Positions 31,501-60,255 of a DNA stretch of 64,000 bases are shown piece by piece; positions within the stretch are counted from its first letter, which is position 1; each line of letters opens with the position of its first letter. Both the position numbers and the translations under genes were made by a program. A model generated the notes under the pieces. That model was not told where the DNA came from and made no database searches. It saw only the letters and a list, made by a program, of their open reading frames with translations. Source of the stretch: Lethocerus indicus (Eukaryota; Arthropoda; Insecta; Hemiptera; Belostomatidae); assembly GCA_019843655.1 (NCBI GenBank), contig JACDQD010000002.1, positions 38,126,333-38,190,332 on the forward strand. Direction: 5' to 3'.

Positions 31501-34500
31501 ATTTGATACAGATTCTCTGAACCATTTTTCGGGCGGGTAAAAATCGGCCTTTGCTAGACGGTCGACTGGCATCTTCACGTATGAGGAAACGGCTTTAAAA
31601 AATTAACTAACCAACATTGTGACAGCGGCTGAAATAATAGTGAGCTACACGACCAGTACAAATACGAGGCTACAAAAACCGTAGATTGAATATACTTATT
31701 TCGCAGAAATCTGAAATTTCGCGATACTTTTTAAAAGATCTCGTATATACTATAATATATATCTATACAACAGGATTATCAGGAAGGCAATAACAATTAA
31801 AAATAAATATAAGGGTTATGGTTGTGCGGGGGTAAAGCTGCTGGCTATTGTACAATAGGAAATATTTATATATACTTAAATACCTAATAGATTAGTGCTG
31901 GTTTTTGGTCTGTGAGCGGTTAAATTTGAAAACTGTGAAAAGATTTACAAAGCAAAATGTTTCTGTTCTCTACGCCGTTCGGTATTTAACCGGTTTTCGC
32001 CGCCATTTTGCAGCATTTTTGGTCATTTTGTGCCTGGCTGTCGCAGTAGAAGTGACAAAAGTGACAAAATTTGTAAAATTCACCCACAACTTTCGGATCG
32101 TAACGCCCCGGATCGCTATTTATATTTTCTTTAAACAATCCTGGAGTTAGCTCCAGCCGAACGGTTTTGCCCTTCCATTCCGTGTCTATAGCCCGCTTCC
32201 GCCCCATTCGAACTCTTCTTAACCGCTCTTGATCTCACCGAAGTTATTATTATTTTTTAGACTAGTTCAAACATACCCGTTTTGTGGTTCGCGAGGGTCG
32301 AATACCGCGAACCGCTAGATCTTCAGTAGCGACAGTGTTAGTCACTTTTCACACACTTCTTCTTTGTGTAAATTTGGGATTTTTGTTAATGGGCTTAAGT
32401 CTGGTGAAAGAATTGTGGAATAAATCAATAATAAATGAAATAATCCCACAACTACTCGAACAAAATCCCCCCAAAAAACCGCATCCAAAGTGTCAAAGTG
32501 ACTGCTTACCGAAGATGGCGAGCGGGGCCGAAACCGGTCTGGCGAATGGCGAACCGGGCAGAGAGGAGACGAAACGCACGAAATCTACGATATACCGACC
32601 AGTCGCAGACCGCGGCGAGAGGCCGATTCGAAACTATAAGTCGTATTTTTTTTCCGATTTCAGGCACGCCGGAGTGTTCACCGCCGACGAGGTGGTCAGG
32701 ATCACCGGCGACAAACTGTTCCGACTTCAGAAACTCTACAGGCACCAGTTCGAGCGGTTGGCGCACGTCCTCAGGGAGAAGCGAAGGACGTACCTGCACG
32801 CCCTCAAGAAGGAGAAGGAGACACTCTGTAAGTCGAACGTCGGCGTTAATCAACCGCCAATTTATTGTATCTGCACTATCGTTGTAATTGCAAACGGCTT
32901 CAATTTTAATATACCTGTTTTGCGGTCTGCGAGGGGTTGGAATATACCGTAGGTTCTTTGGTGTTTCTCTCTCCTCTCTCGCTGCCGGTTTGGTCTTTCG
33001 CTCGAAAGTTTCAGTCAATGTAGTCAGCGAGTTTCAACTACTCCGAGTTTCGCTCAGAACCGGGTAAACGGCCTTTTTATCTTTAACGGATCGGACACTT
33101 TCAATTTGAAAAAAAAAATTTTAAAAATCGTTAAATCAAAAGTCTCCTTCGTTCGAGAAGTATTTCACTTTTTTCCGACATCTTTTGCACGTCCACCGAA
33201 TATCGATATCGCCGGACGGCCCGAAGCGCCATTCGACAGCCGATTTCGCCCTTTTTTTTTTTTATTTCAATTTATTGTTATACGATATTTTAAAATTGAA
33301 ATTTCAGCGACGATCTACCACCAGAGCCAGACGCCAGTGAAGGAGCAGAGGCTCTACTAAAAGTTGAAGGCGTTGAACCGTACCAGAAGAGGTCGAATTC
33401 AGAAACGGTGGCGACTACGCCAGCATCGAAACGCGCCAGGGTAATGCATGCGATTCACGGAGCCCACTTCCGTTATTCTTTTTTATCCGTAAAATTTAGT
33501 CGAAACTGTCGAAATAAGTCGATTGTGGATTAATTCGCTCAAATAAAGTATTCTCTGATCCTTTTTCGACGTAATCGGAAATTTCCAAAATCCGAGATTA
33601 CAAATCGACTTGATAAAAATCGAGTGCACCGGCGCTGTATTTTATGCGCCGCTATAATTTTTCACACCCGAATATATAACGCGCGAATTGAAAATAACAA
33701 CGCGAAAGCTTAAGAAAAAAAATTTTCAGGATTTTAAGCCATAACGCTTATTTATTCGAGAATAAAGTATCTTCAGAATTACTATTATAATTATCAGTTT
33801 CTTATGAGAACCGCTTTCCGACAAATTTCCGATATTCATATTCGGATTCTGAATCGCTCATTTTTCTATATATATATATATATTTTACTAAAATCCAATA
33901 TATATATATAATAATTCGAAAAGAAAGATAAAAAAGTCGATGTACTTGTAGCATTGCAATATTCGGCTCTTTTCTGCGATGTTTCGGTTAATTTTGTATT
34001 TTTTAAAATTTGTCTTGCCAAGACAATGTTCTAAAGTGTTTTTTACATAAAAAAATTTTTCTAAAGGGTTAATCCCGCTACACTGCGCCGATCTCTTACA
34101 CTCGTAAGTCGTATTGATTACGGATTTTTTAATTGAACGTTTTCCACCCCCTAAAACAGATCTATTTATCGTTTTTTTTTTATAGGAAAGCGGCGCGACT
34201 AACTACCGACCGAGCGTCACAACGCCAGTGCACTTTCACCGAGGGCGCGCCAGATGTTCGAGAATCACTTTGCCGCTAACGAAATTCTGTTTCAAACACA
34301 TACCTGACGTGAAGTGATTATCAGTCGATAGTTTTTCTTTCTTTTTTTTTTTTTATATGTATATAGAATAATTATTATATTTTAACACTTTGCCTTCGCA
34401 AGTCCATTGCCGGAAGCGCCGAAGGATTCCTTTGTCGACGCTATCGGAAGATTATAAAATCGTCAAATTTTACTAATCCGATGAGATTTACAAGTTATAG

Positions 34501-35465
34501 TCGCAGAAACTGATCTATTTCAGAGATTTTGTGTGTTTCTGTCCGCTGTCTCGCCGGTTTCCTTTCGCCAGACCGCACAGTAATAAAAGTGACACAGTGG
34601 GCAGTGAGTAAAAGACATCCGGCGGCCAACGGTGATTCGCTACTGAAGACGGCCGGCGGTCAAAACCGGGTCTAGCGGAAGACGAAACCGCGAGACTGGA
34701 GACAGAAATACAGAAAATTTTACGGTATATTGTTCGCTCGCGGTTCGCCGCCGTGTATTATACCGAATAGGTAAATTTTTTTTTTTTTTTTTTTTAATTC
34801 GCAGGATCCAAACCAGTCTATATTCCGGGCGTGCGGCTGCGAAAAAGCCGATTCGACCGTCTGCCAAGAGGCGATCATCAACAGCCTCTGTTCGAGCGAA
34901 ACCTGCGTCCTTCACGTCAAACTTCCGCTCCTGCCTCATCTCAACCTGCCCGTCAGTAACCTACCGCATTAGTATTAAATGAATTACGCCGACATCTTTT
35001 GCACGGATGAGCCGTAGATGGTTCCGAATGCGCGTATAAGATACATTCGGCTTCTCCGCAATGTCCCAGTGTTGAACTGTGGCGATCCGGATCGATATCC
35101 GGTCTTTATTCGTCATCGCCGATCGCCTTTAACGAAAAATTTCCACCGACCGAATTTCGCTGAACCACGGTAACCGCATAACGTAGAACGGCTGCATCGG
35201 TAACTTTTTATGAGCCGAACGCCGCTTCAGTTCACCGTGTCGAACCGTCGATGTAATTTTAATACCGAATGTTTCACTGAAAAAACTGAATAATAACGTA
35301 TCGAAGACTCTTATCCGTGCGATGATGTTGCGACGCGTTTAAAAATATGTACGACGCCACTTATCGGTGAATTCCGCAATTACTTAGTCGTATAAACCAA
35401 TACAATGCAATAACAGTTAACTGAAACACAGTTGATGTTCAGAAATTAGATTTCCGACGAGAAAT

Positions 35466-35508
<43 letters not shown>

Positions 35509-36244
35509 TGCCCAGAAAGTTACTGCCGTGTTCGCTTCGTTGTAATTAATGAGTTACTTACGAGAAACTTTTATAACAGTTTCATTCGTCACAAGTTCCC
35601 CGTCACAATTTTTCAGCCATCAATTGTGTTTTTGTATCATAAAAATAGAAGAATTTGAAAATGTACCATTATTTTTACGTTATGTACAAAACTAATAATA
35701 GCGACCGAAGAATCCTTATCGGTGCAGATGTTGGCTGCATTTAAAATAATACGGACGCCACTTGTCGCAAATTCCGCAATTACTCAGTCGTCAATCCGAT
35801 ACAATGCAATAACACTTAACTGAAACACAGTTGATGTTCAGAAATTAGATTTCCGACGAGAAATCTATATATATATCGTGCCCAGAAAGTTACTGCTTCA
35901 TTGTAATTAATGACTTACTTATGAGAAACTTTCAGTAATTCGCTCAAAGTTTCGTTTGTCACAGTCACAATTTTTCAGCCAATTCAATTGGGTTTTTGTA
36001 TCATAAAAAAACAAGAATTTGAAAAATGTACCATTATTTTTTACGTTATGTACCGAATAATAGCGTATCGAAGAATCTTATCCGTGCAAAGATGTTGACG
36101 TACTTACGCAATTACTTAGTCGTAAATCCAATATATACAGTTTTTTTTTTCTTGCGTCGACAGGCGGATTCTCCGTCGAAGGAAGACGTAAGAGGATCGC
36201 TGGTTCATCGGGCGGCGATAACGAGCGAGTTGACGCTGCTCTAA
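27571..36244 (+). CDS. KANSL2: KANSL2 orthologue (NSL complex subunit 2), frame broken
   Basis: KANSL2 is a nuclear subunit of the NSL complex, which partners the MOF (KAT8) histone H4K16 acetyltransferase. Exons: 27571-27891, 29716-30011, 31150-31318, 32664-32827, 33308-33440, 34186-34308, 34805-34951 and 36164-36244. Family blocks in order: first zinc-finger domain (IDNYDYCIKH, EDKNA, PFKP, CGYT, EGDKKDIG), TEALLATLSHYV, acidic SAANEDTSDAESVDSQVDDP, HAGVFTADEVV, LQKLYRHQFERLAHVLREKR, second zinc-finger domain (QCTFTEGA, RCSRITLPLTKFCFKHIPD, then NQSIFRACGCEKAD). The first exon changes frame several times, exon 5 has an in-frame TAA (33358-33360) and a frame change, and exon 6 changes frame between QCTF and RCSR. 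The central exons are intact. The start codon was not found. It is either a real gene with assembly indels or a decaying copy. Confidence 0.85.
27912..28795 (-). mobile_element. Composite of two B elements around a 370-bp core (copy 2)
   Basis: Reverse-complement counterpart of 690-1497: full B (27912-28131), core (to about 28505), (TA)n (28510-28561), full B (28567-28795). It lies in the first recognised KANSL2 intron. Core blocks shared: GACATTATTTTAGATTAGAT, CAGGGCCGGTATATGTGG, TTCATTTTTCCCCGCC. Confidence 0.85.
28510..28561 (+). repeat. (TA)n microsatellite
   Basis: Pure TA tract ending a few bases from a family B terminus. Confidence 0.95.
29036..29273 (+). mobile_element. Family B MITE, intact length
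   Basis: Ends GGGGTACCCGAAAGTAATCG and GATTACTTTTGGGTACACC, about 237 bp. Third B copy within 1.4 kb of KANSL2 intron. Confidence 0.8.
29716..30011 (+). CDS. KANSL2: KANSL2 exon with glycine-rich insert
   Basis: Acceptor GCATGTAG, donor GTAATC. Encodes YCRDALVEDEVKRQKS and TEALLATLSHYVRP, both family blocks. A run of about 25 mostly Gly codons (29866-29932, GGAGGCGGA repeats) follows, absent from human KANSL2. Confidence 0.85.
30188..30400 (+). mobile_element. Family D fragment
   Basis: AGTTAAGTAATTGCGGATTT, then GGCGTTGTACATATTTTTAA and AAGCCGTAGATGGTTTCGAA. Left half only. Confidence 0.7.
30466..31106 (+). mobile_element. Two family A copies back to back
   Basis: 30466-30775 runs from ATACCTGTTTTGTGGTCTGC to GAAACATCGACTAACCTAC. 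30776-31106 is a long form with AATAACAGAACACATATAT and ends 44 bp before a KANSL2 exon. Confidence 0.75.
31150..31318 (+). CDS. KANSL2: KANSL2 acidic exon
   Basis: Acceptor GTTCGCAG, donor GTCGGT. Encodes LSRTDLLECASESESDVEP and AESVDSQVDDPLR. The last Arg codon AG|G joins the next exon as in the family (SIDSDQEDPLKHAGVY). Confidence 0.92.
31319..32267. other. KANSL2 intron 3, left part
   Basis: No element with clear ends. Weak family A traces at 31535-31580 (GCCTTTGCTAGACGG) and 31897-31990. The rest is unique AT-rich sequence. Confidence 0.5.
32268..32612 (+). mobile_element. Family A, diverged
   Basis: Starts ATACCCGTTTTGTGGTTCGC; right half GAAGATGGCGAGCGGGGCCG to TCTACGATATACC. Ends about 50 bp before the next KANSL2 exon. 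Confidence 0.65.
32664..32827 (+). CDS. KANSL2: KANSL2 coiled-coil exon
   Basis: Acceptor CGATTTCAG, donor GTAAGT. Encodes HAGVFTADEVVRITGDKLFR and LQKLYRHQFERLAHVLREKR, then TYLHALKKEKETL. This is the strongest match to the family. Confidence 0.95.
32909..33012 (+). mobile_element. Family A left arm
   Basis: ATACCTGTTTTGCGGTCTGC, CGAGGGGTTGGAATATACCG, TTTCTCTCTCCTCTCTCGC. Starts 82 bp after a KANSL2 donor. Confidence 0.75.
33308..33440 (+). CDS. KANSL2: KANSL2 exon 5, with stop and frame change
   Basis: Acceptor AAATTTCAG, donor GTAATG. Reads TIYHQSQTPVKEQRLY, stop TAA at 33358-33360, then KLKALNR in the same frame and YQKRSNSETV in the next. The family block here is KERENLKRLKCLRRYRQRY, so the stop lies inside homologous sequence. 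Confidence 0.75.
34186..34308 (+). CDS. KANSL2: KANSL2 exon 6 (zinc finger 2), frame change
   Basis: Acceptor TTTTATAG, donor GTGAAG. ASQRQCTFTEGA and RCSRITLPLTKFCFKHIPD lie in different frames, although family members read through ([21 protein letters not shown]). The spaced Cys and His residues are the zinc ligands. Confidence 0.8.
34525..34722 (+). mobile_element. Family A, diverged foldback
   Basis: Left arm CTCGCCGGTTTCCTTTCGCC, right arm TCGCTACTGAAGACGGC and GGAGACAGAAATACAG. Ends 83 bp before a KANSL2 exon. Confidence 0.65.
34805..34951 (+). CDS. KANSL2: KANSL2 exon 7
   Basis: Acceptor AATTCGCAG, donor GTCAGT, 49 intact codons. DPNQSIFRACGCEKADSTVC and SSETCVLHVKLPLLP match the human block around DTNQVLFKCC...CCPLHFQLPP. 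Confidence 0.9.
34975..36127 (+). repeat. Family D copy with a duplicated 350-bp segment
   Basis: A family D element (about 34975-35395) ends CGCAATTACTTAGTCG. A following block (TGAAACACAGTTGATGTTC, ATTTCCGACGAGAAATCT, TA run, CGTGCCCAGAAAGTTACTGC) is repeated at 35405-35790 and 35800-36127, each copy closed by another D right end. TA-run length differs (about 40 vs 8 bp). Confidence 0.75.
36164..36244 (+). CDS. KANSL2: Probable KANSL2 terminal exon
   Basis: Acceptor GCGTCGACAG, 26 codons (ADSPSKEDVRGS, then AAITSELTLL) and stop TAA at 36242-36244. Phase 0 matches exon 7. Sequence similarity is too low to prove it, and other KANSL2 proteins have a longer C-terminus. Confidence 0.55.
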   Translation, partial: ADSPSKEDVRGSLVHRAAITSELTLL

Positions 36245-36356
36245 TCTGAGCGCTCGACCGACAACCGGAATCTCCGAGAGCCCGATCATGTGGGAGAAAC
36301 GGAGATTTACCTCCGACCGCCCAGTCTCCGACTCGTTAATGATCAACAACGATGAC

Positions 36357-36388
<32 letters not shown>

Positions 36389-38655
36389 TGACGACGACGG
36401 CCGCCGTCGCTTTACGACATTACGATGAAGCGAAGAACGGATCGCTGATGACGGAGGAAGGCTGCCGCCGACCGATCGGGCGACATGAGCGGATCAAACT
36501 CGAACTCCCACTCGTGACACTCGCCGGCGATTTACGACGTTACTGTTCGGCGTCGCCATTCTAATCGGGAATCGTGTATAGACAAGAGAGACGCGGCGGC
36601 GGGGGGGTATACAGAGGATCCTCGCTTAAATGGGGGACTTACGGAAAGCTGAAAAACCGCTAAAGTAGGATGTTTCGTGGTACGCGAAAGTACAGAATGT
36701 TTTAAATATGTAAACGGTATTTATACTTTACTCAAAAGGTTGATTACAAAATATTGTACGGTAATAAACGCGACCGACATTGCTCGAGAGCAATTCGGCA
36801 TGAGAACAATCGAGGGCGATGTGTAGTCGCTCGCCTTCGTTTTTTCTGTTATTTCGAAATTCCGCCAGCTCGAACCACATATTGTCGTCAATATCTCTCG
36901 TATGTAATTGTCGATCGTCGAGCGCAATATTGTCGAAAGCCCTTTATGAGAGCCTTCTTCCGGCGCGATCGACCGGAAATACACATAACGCCTCCTTTCC
37001 GCCGACACTGTCGTATTATTTTTTTTTTGGTTTTATTTTTCGACTTAACATTTCGCGAGGGAACACTGTGTATATACCCTACTGTTGTCTGTCGCGACGG
37101 ATTAATTTTCAACGAAGAAGTCGAGGAATGATTGCGCAATCGCTACGCCGAAGTCACTACGGATCGATTTGCAATTTTTGAAATAAAACGGGGGAGGGCT
37201 GTCGAACAAGACAGAGTTGTTGGAACGACTAGAAAATAAATAATATATAATGTTTGATAAGAGGGTTTGTCGGAATTTTTTTGTATAACCCGCTGTGTGT
37301 ACCCTTTCCGTTCCAGGAAAACGATCCGCTTTACCGTCCTGCCGTTACTTACAAATTTTGTCCGTCCATGAATTTGTCGCGCCAAATTGAAATTGTTTCG
37401 CACCGAGTACCCGGCCTCGGGGTGGGGGTTCGTCGCATCGATAAGAAAGCGATGGAATCGTAATTAAAGGTATGTTTATTACAGTACGAGTACTAAATTG
37501 AGAGCGAACTTTACAATTTCCCGGACTCTCCGGGACACCGCAATTTCTAATCAACTCGGAAAGGGGAAAACAAAATCCGAAACGGACACCGAATTTATCA
37601 TCTCTGGAGCTTTAAAAGGAAAAAATTAAGTTTAAAACGATAATTTTTCTGGACTTTCGATATGAACTGAAATACACCGATTTCTGATTACGAATTGCGC
37701 TAAACCGAAATTGGGAAAACGATCCATGAAAATGTTCGGTGTCGGAGCCTTTCAAAATTAATTTTAAAATAACCGGGGCCCGGAAAATTACCGAATAATG
37801 TAGAATTTCGACAAAATTTCTTACAATCTTAATGGGGATTTTTTTTGAGGGGGGCCCCCCCTAATTTGTGATCTTATTCTCCAATTCGCTCAAACAAAGC
37901 GCAATTTTCCTTTTTTTTTCTTCGATCTTAATTTCTGTAAAAAACAAAGGTTGAAAATTCGATTCAGCCAGAACTGAAAAGAAATTTTTTTTTTTCGAGA
38001 AAAGGCAAAGAATGGACGACATACGATCAGAATCATGAAATGATTCGTTGGCAGCGAAATCTTTAAAAATGGCCAATTAATTAATTAATTACTATTAATT
38101 AATATCCGCTTATAGAGATCCCGAAACACGAGAGACCGATCATCGTTTATTTCGAATAATAATCATAATTACGAGTATTTTAACCACGATGCAGTATTTA
38201 TAATGTGAAATTACTGGAGGTAATAGAAAAGAAAAAAAACTTCCTGTAAACACATCAGAAAAAATTGAAAAAAATATGTAAAAATCAATTCTGGTATTTT
38301 TACATTTTTAAATGGATCTGTGCTTAGATATTAATTAGAAATTCACTTCGAACGAACGAACGAAAATGTGACAAAGGCACGATTCTTAATTGTATTGCCG
38401 GCCCATTGTATTCGTGGCACGTTAAGACGTGACGCCCGGTGACGTCACAGACGCACGTAGGCACGTTCTTCGATTGTCCGGCTTCTATTCCCCCCCCGTT
38501 TAAATAGAAAAGGCAATGTTGGGGAGGGTGGGGCCCTAAACGATCAATATTCGAAACGTCGTTCACAGTTTTTCCGGCCGTTTATTTCGCCACACTTTGG
38601 CCCATTAAATGAAAAAAAAAAAAAAAAATCCGGCAACACAAAGAGGACAAAAGTG
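36245..38655. other. KANSL2 3' flank and intergenic region
   Basis: (GAC/GAA)n repeat at 36350-36402. AATAAA motifs at 36763-36768 and 37182-37187 could serve KANSL2. A family F fragment is at 38160-38262. No other coding block recognised. Confidence 0.5.
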
Positions 38656-39130
38656 TACCAAAGTGAGTTAACACTTGGCCCTGAAACGGCGGGTCGAAAA
38701 TTGAAAATTTAGGTTTTTCGAAAATTTTCCCAAAATTCCACCCACAAGTGTACCAAAGTGAGTTACACTTGCCGCTGAAACGGAGGGTCGAAAATCGAAA
38801 ATTTAGCTTTTTCGAAAATTTTCAGATATCGGCCCCATATTGCACCCACAAGTGTATTAATGTGAGCTACACTTGCCCCTAAAAGGAGGGTCGGAAATCG
38901 AAAATTTAGCTTTTTTGAAAATTTTCCCAGATCGGTATATTGCACCCACAAGTGTACCAAAGTGAGTTACACTTGCCCCTAAAAGGAGGGCTGAAAATCG
39001 AAAATTTAGGTTTTCGAAAATTTTCAGATATCGGCCCCATATTGCACCACAAGTGTATTAATGTGAGTTACACTTGCCCTGAAAAGGAGGGTCTGAAATC
39101 GAAAATATAGGTTTTCTAAATATTTTCCCA
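38655..39130 (+). repeat. Diverged outlier copies of the 104-bp satellite
   Basis: About 4-5 degenerate units with GAAAATTTAGGTTTTTCG, GGCCCCATATTGCACC and ACAAGTGTA..TACACTTG, the same unit as the array at 60256-64000. Confidence 0.9.
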
Positions 39131-39301
39131 ATTCTATTATATATATATCTAGTAGTATATATATATATAAATATATTTCTATATATATATATATATTGTC
39201 TTAACAGAATATGGGCCATAAAAGCGTGCGATAGGCCTAATCCCGTTAGATTGATTTGCAATATAGCGGTTATTAAAAAGTTATTTTTGAGTTATTGTGT
39301 C

Positions 39302-39369
39302 TCGTCTCTCTCTCTCTCCCTCCCTCCTCTCTCTCTCCCTCCTCTCGAAAATCTCCTCCCTCTCTCCCT

Positions 39370-39400
<31 letters not shown>

Positions 39401-39401
39401 C

Positions 39402-39476
<75 letters not shown>

Positions 39477-39485
39477 CTCTTGTCT
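39302..39485 (+). repeat. (CT)n/(CCT)n low-complexity tract
   Basis: About 180 bp of almost pure pyrimidine. Open frames across it (Ser-Leu or Glu-Arg repeats) are artefacts of the repeat. Confidence 0.95.
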
Positions 39486-40124
39486 CTCGGATGATGGAAC
39501 GCTCACGCATGTTTATGCGTATGTGTAGGGGGTGGCTGGGGATCCTGTCCAGTCCGCATTCCAGGAGTCGGTGGGGAGGGCGGACGCCAGGGGGAGCCAC
39601 ACTCCAGCGGCCATTCTTCATCTTCACCTCGGTCTTCTGCTCTGTCCACTCTTCATCTTCACCGACTTTGAGGGAGGGAGGAGAGAGAGGGAGAGAGGGA
39701 GAGAGAGAGAGTGGGACCGGTTTTCTGGTGTTATGAATGAGGTGTGGTACTTGAAGAGGATGAAGAAGAAGAAGAAGAGGAGGATGGTGGTGGTGGCGGT
39801 GGTGGGGTGTGAACAACAGGTATGGAGTGAGGCTACCGCCAGGTAGATAGAGAGGGAGGAGGGAGGGGGGAGACAGGTAGAGGTGGAGGTGGGATGTACC
39901 TGTGGTATGGTGGGGGCACCTCCGGTATACGCCCTGTGCACACGGCATTCCAGAGTCGGAGAGGCGACGCTCCAACAGTGTACTACTACTACTTAATACC
40001 CGGTTCAACGTCCAATTTTTTTTTTTCTTTTTCCATCCACCGGCCCCCAAGCGCCGACAGTGACGATGTCCTCCGGGTGTCACAGCACCGGCGGCGTGTC
40101 TCTGGCCTCCGGGTGATCTGCGAT
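39486..40124 (+). promoter_or_regulatory. GC-rich region upstream of PDZ gene start
   Basis: GC-richer than its surroundings, with GGAGG and GAAGAAG repeats. It runs up to the start codon and probably holds the promoter and 5' UTR of the PDZ gene. An AG after CCCC(A)AGCGCCGACAG at about 40051-40060 could also be an acceptor, so a 5' UTR intron is possible. Confidence 0.4.
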
Positions 40125-58633
<18,509 letters not shown>

Positions 58634-58814
58634 GTAAGTGTTACCTATTTTTCAATCGCTTATCGGGTTGATTAAGTGGGGGCCGGAAGAACACCAACTT
58701 TGGAGGATGGTATGCGACAACAAAGAGATGCCAGGAACCAGGCGGTTCTTGACCTTTGTTCCCCGGCACAGTGACCTTTATACAGCGGTAAAGTGGGTCG
58801 CACTTGACCTATGA

Positions 58815-60255
58815 ACGGAATTTGGCCCCGAAACCGCATTTCCGGGCCGATTCAGCCGCATAAAAACAGCCAATTTTTTGGGGGCCAAAAATGCCGATAT
58901 TTTTAGGAGCCAAATCGGCCCAAAAATGCGGTTTTCAGCCGCTAAATCGGCCCAAAAATGCGGTTTTTAGTCATTAAATCGGCCCATAAATGCGGTTTTC
59001 GTTAAAGGCGTTAAATCGGTCCTCAGAAAATGCGGCTCAAAATCGGCACAAAATGAGGTTTTAGGCGCAAAATCGGCCCACAAATGCGGTTTCGGGGCAA
59101 AATCGGCCCATAAATGCGGTTTTCGTTAAAGGCGTTAAATCGGTCCTCAGAAAATGCGGCTCAAAATCGGCACAAAAATGAGGTTTTAGGCGCAAAATCG
59201 GCCCACAAATGCGGTTTTTCGGGGCAAAATCGGCCCATAAATGCGGTTTTCAGGCGTTAAATCGGTCAGAAAATGCGGTCCTCAAGCTCAAAATCGGTAC
59301 AAAAATGAGGTTTTTAGGCGCAAAATCGGCCCACAAATGCGGTTTTTCGGGGCAAAATCGGCCCATAAATGCGGTTTTAGGCGTTAATCGGCATAAATCG
59401 GTCCTCAAGCTCAAAATCGGCACAAAAATGAGGTTTTTAGGCGCAAAATCGGCCCACAAATGCGGTTTTTCGGGGCAAAATCGGCCCATAAATGCGGTTT
59501 TTCGGGGCAAAATCGGCCCATAAATGCGGTTTTTAGGCGTTAAATCGGCCCAAAAATGCGGTTTTCGGGTCCACAAAAGCGTATTTCAGCCGGAAAATCG
59601 ACACAAAAATGCGGTTTTTAGTCATTAAATCGGCCCAAAAATGCGGGTTTTGGGTCCAAAAAAGCGGTTTTCTTGCGCAAAATAGGCCCAAAAATGCGGT
59701 TTTTAGTCGTTAAATCGGCCCAAAAATGCGGTTTTTCGTCGTTAAATCGGCCCAAAAATGAGGTTTTTAGTCGTTAAATCGGCCCATACATGCGGTTTTA
59801 GAGGCTAAATCGATCCAAAAATACGGTTTTTTGGCGCAAAATAGGCGCAAAAATACGGTTTTTAATCCAAAAATTGGTCCAAAAATGAGGTTTATATGCC
59901 CAAAAATGTCGTTTTTAGGCCCAAAATCGCCCCAGAAATGCGCTTTTCAGGCACAAAAATGTGGTTTTCAGGCGCTAAATCGGCCAAAAATGTGGTTTTT
60001 AGGCCCAAATCGACCAAAAATGCGCATTTTATGCTCAGAAATAAGGATTTTAGTGGCAAAATCGGCCCAAAAAAGCGGTTTTTAGGCTCAAAAATGACGT
60101 TTCTTGGCCCAAATCGACCCAAAAATGCGCTTTTTATGCTCAGAAATAAGGATTTTAGTGGCAAAATCGGCCCAAAAATGCGGTTTTTAGGCTCAAAATC
60201 GGCCCAATAATGCGCTCTATAGGCCCAAAAATGACGTTTCTAGGCGCCAAATCGG
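58815..60255 (+). repeat. Degenerate ~32-bp satellite (AAATCGGCCCAAAAATGCGG)
   Basis: Units AAATCGGCCCAAAAATGCGG followed by TTTTTAGTCGTT. Higher-order copies of about 115 bp are visible at 59030-59520. The last units grade into the 104-bp array. Confidence 0.9.

Noticed and set aside
39251..40083. Long Ser-Leu (plus) and Glu-Arg (minus, 263 codons) open frames
   Set aside because: Translations of the CT/GA microsatellite; no domain and composition explained by the repeat.
59209..60210. Frames with repeated KIGTKMRFLGAKSAHKCGF
   Set aside because: Translation of the degenerate 32-bp satellite.
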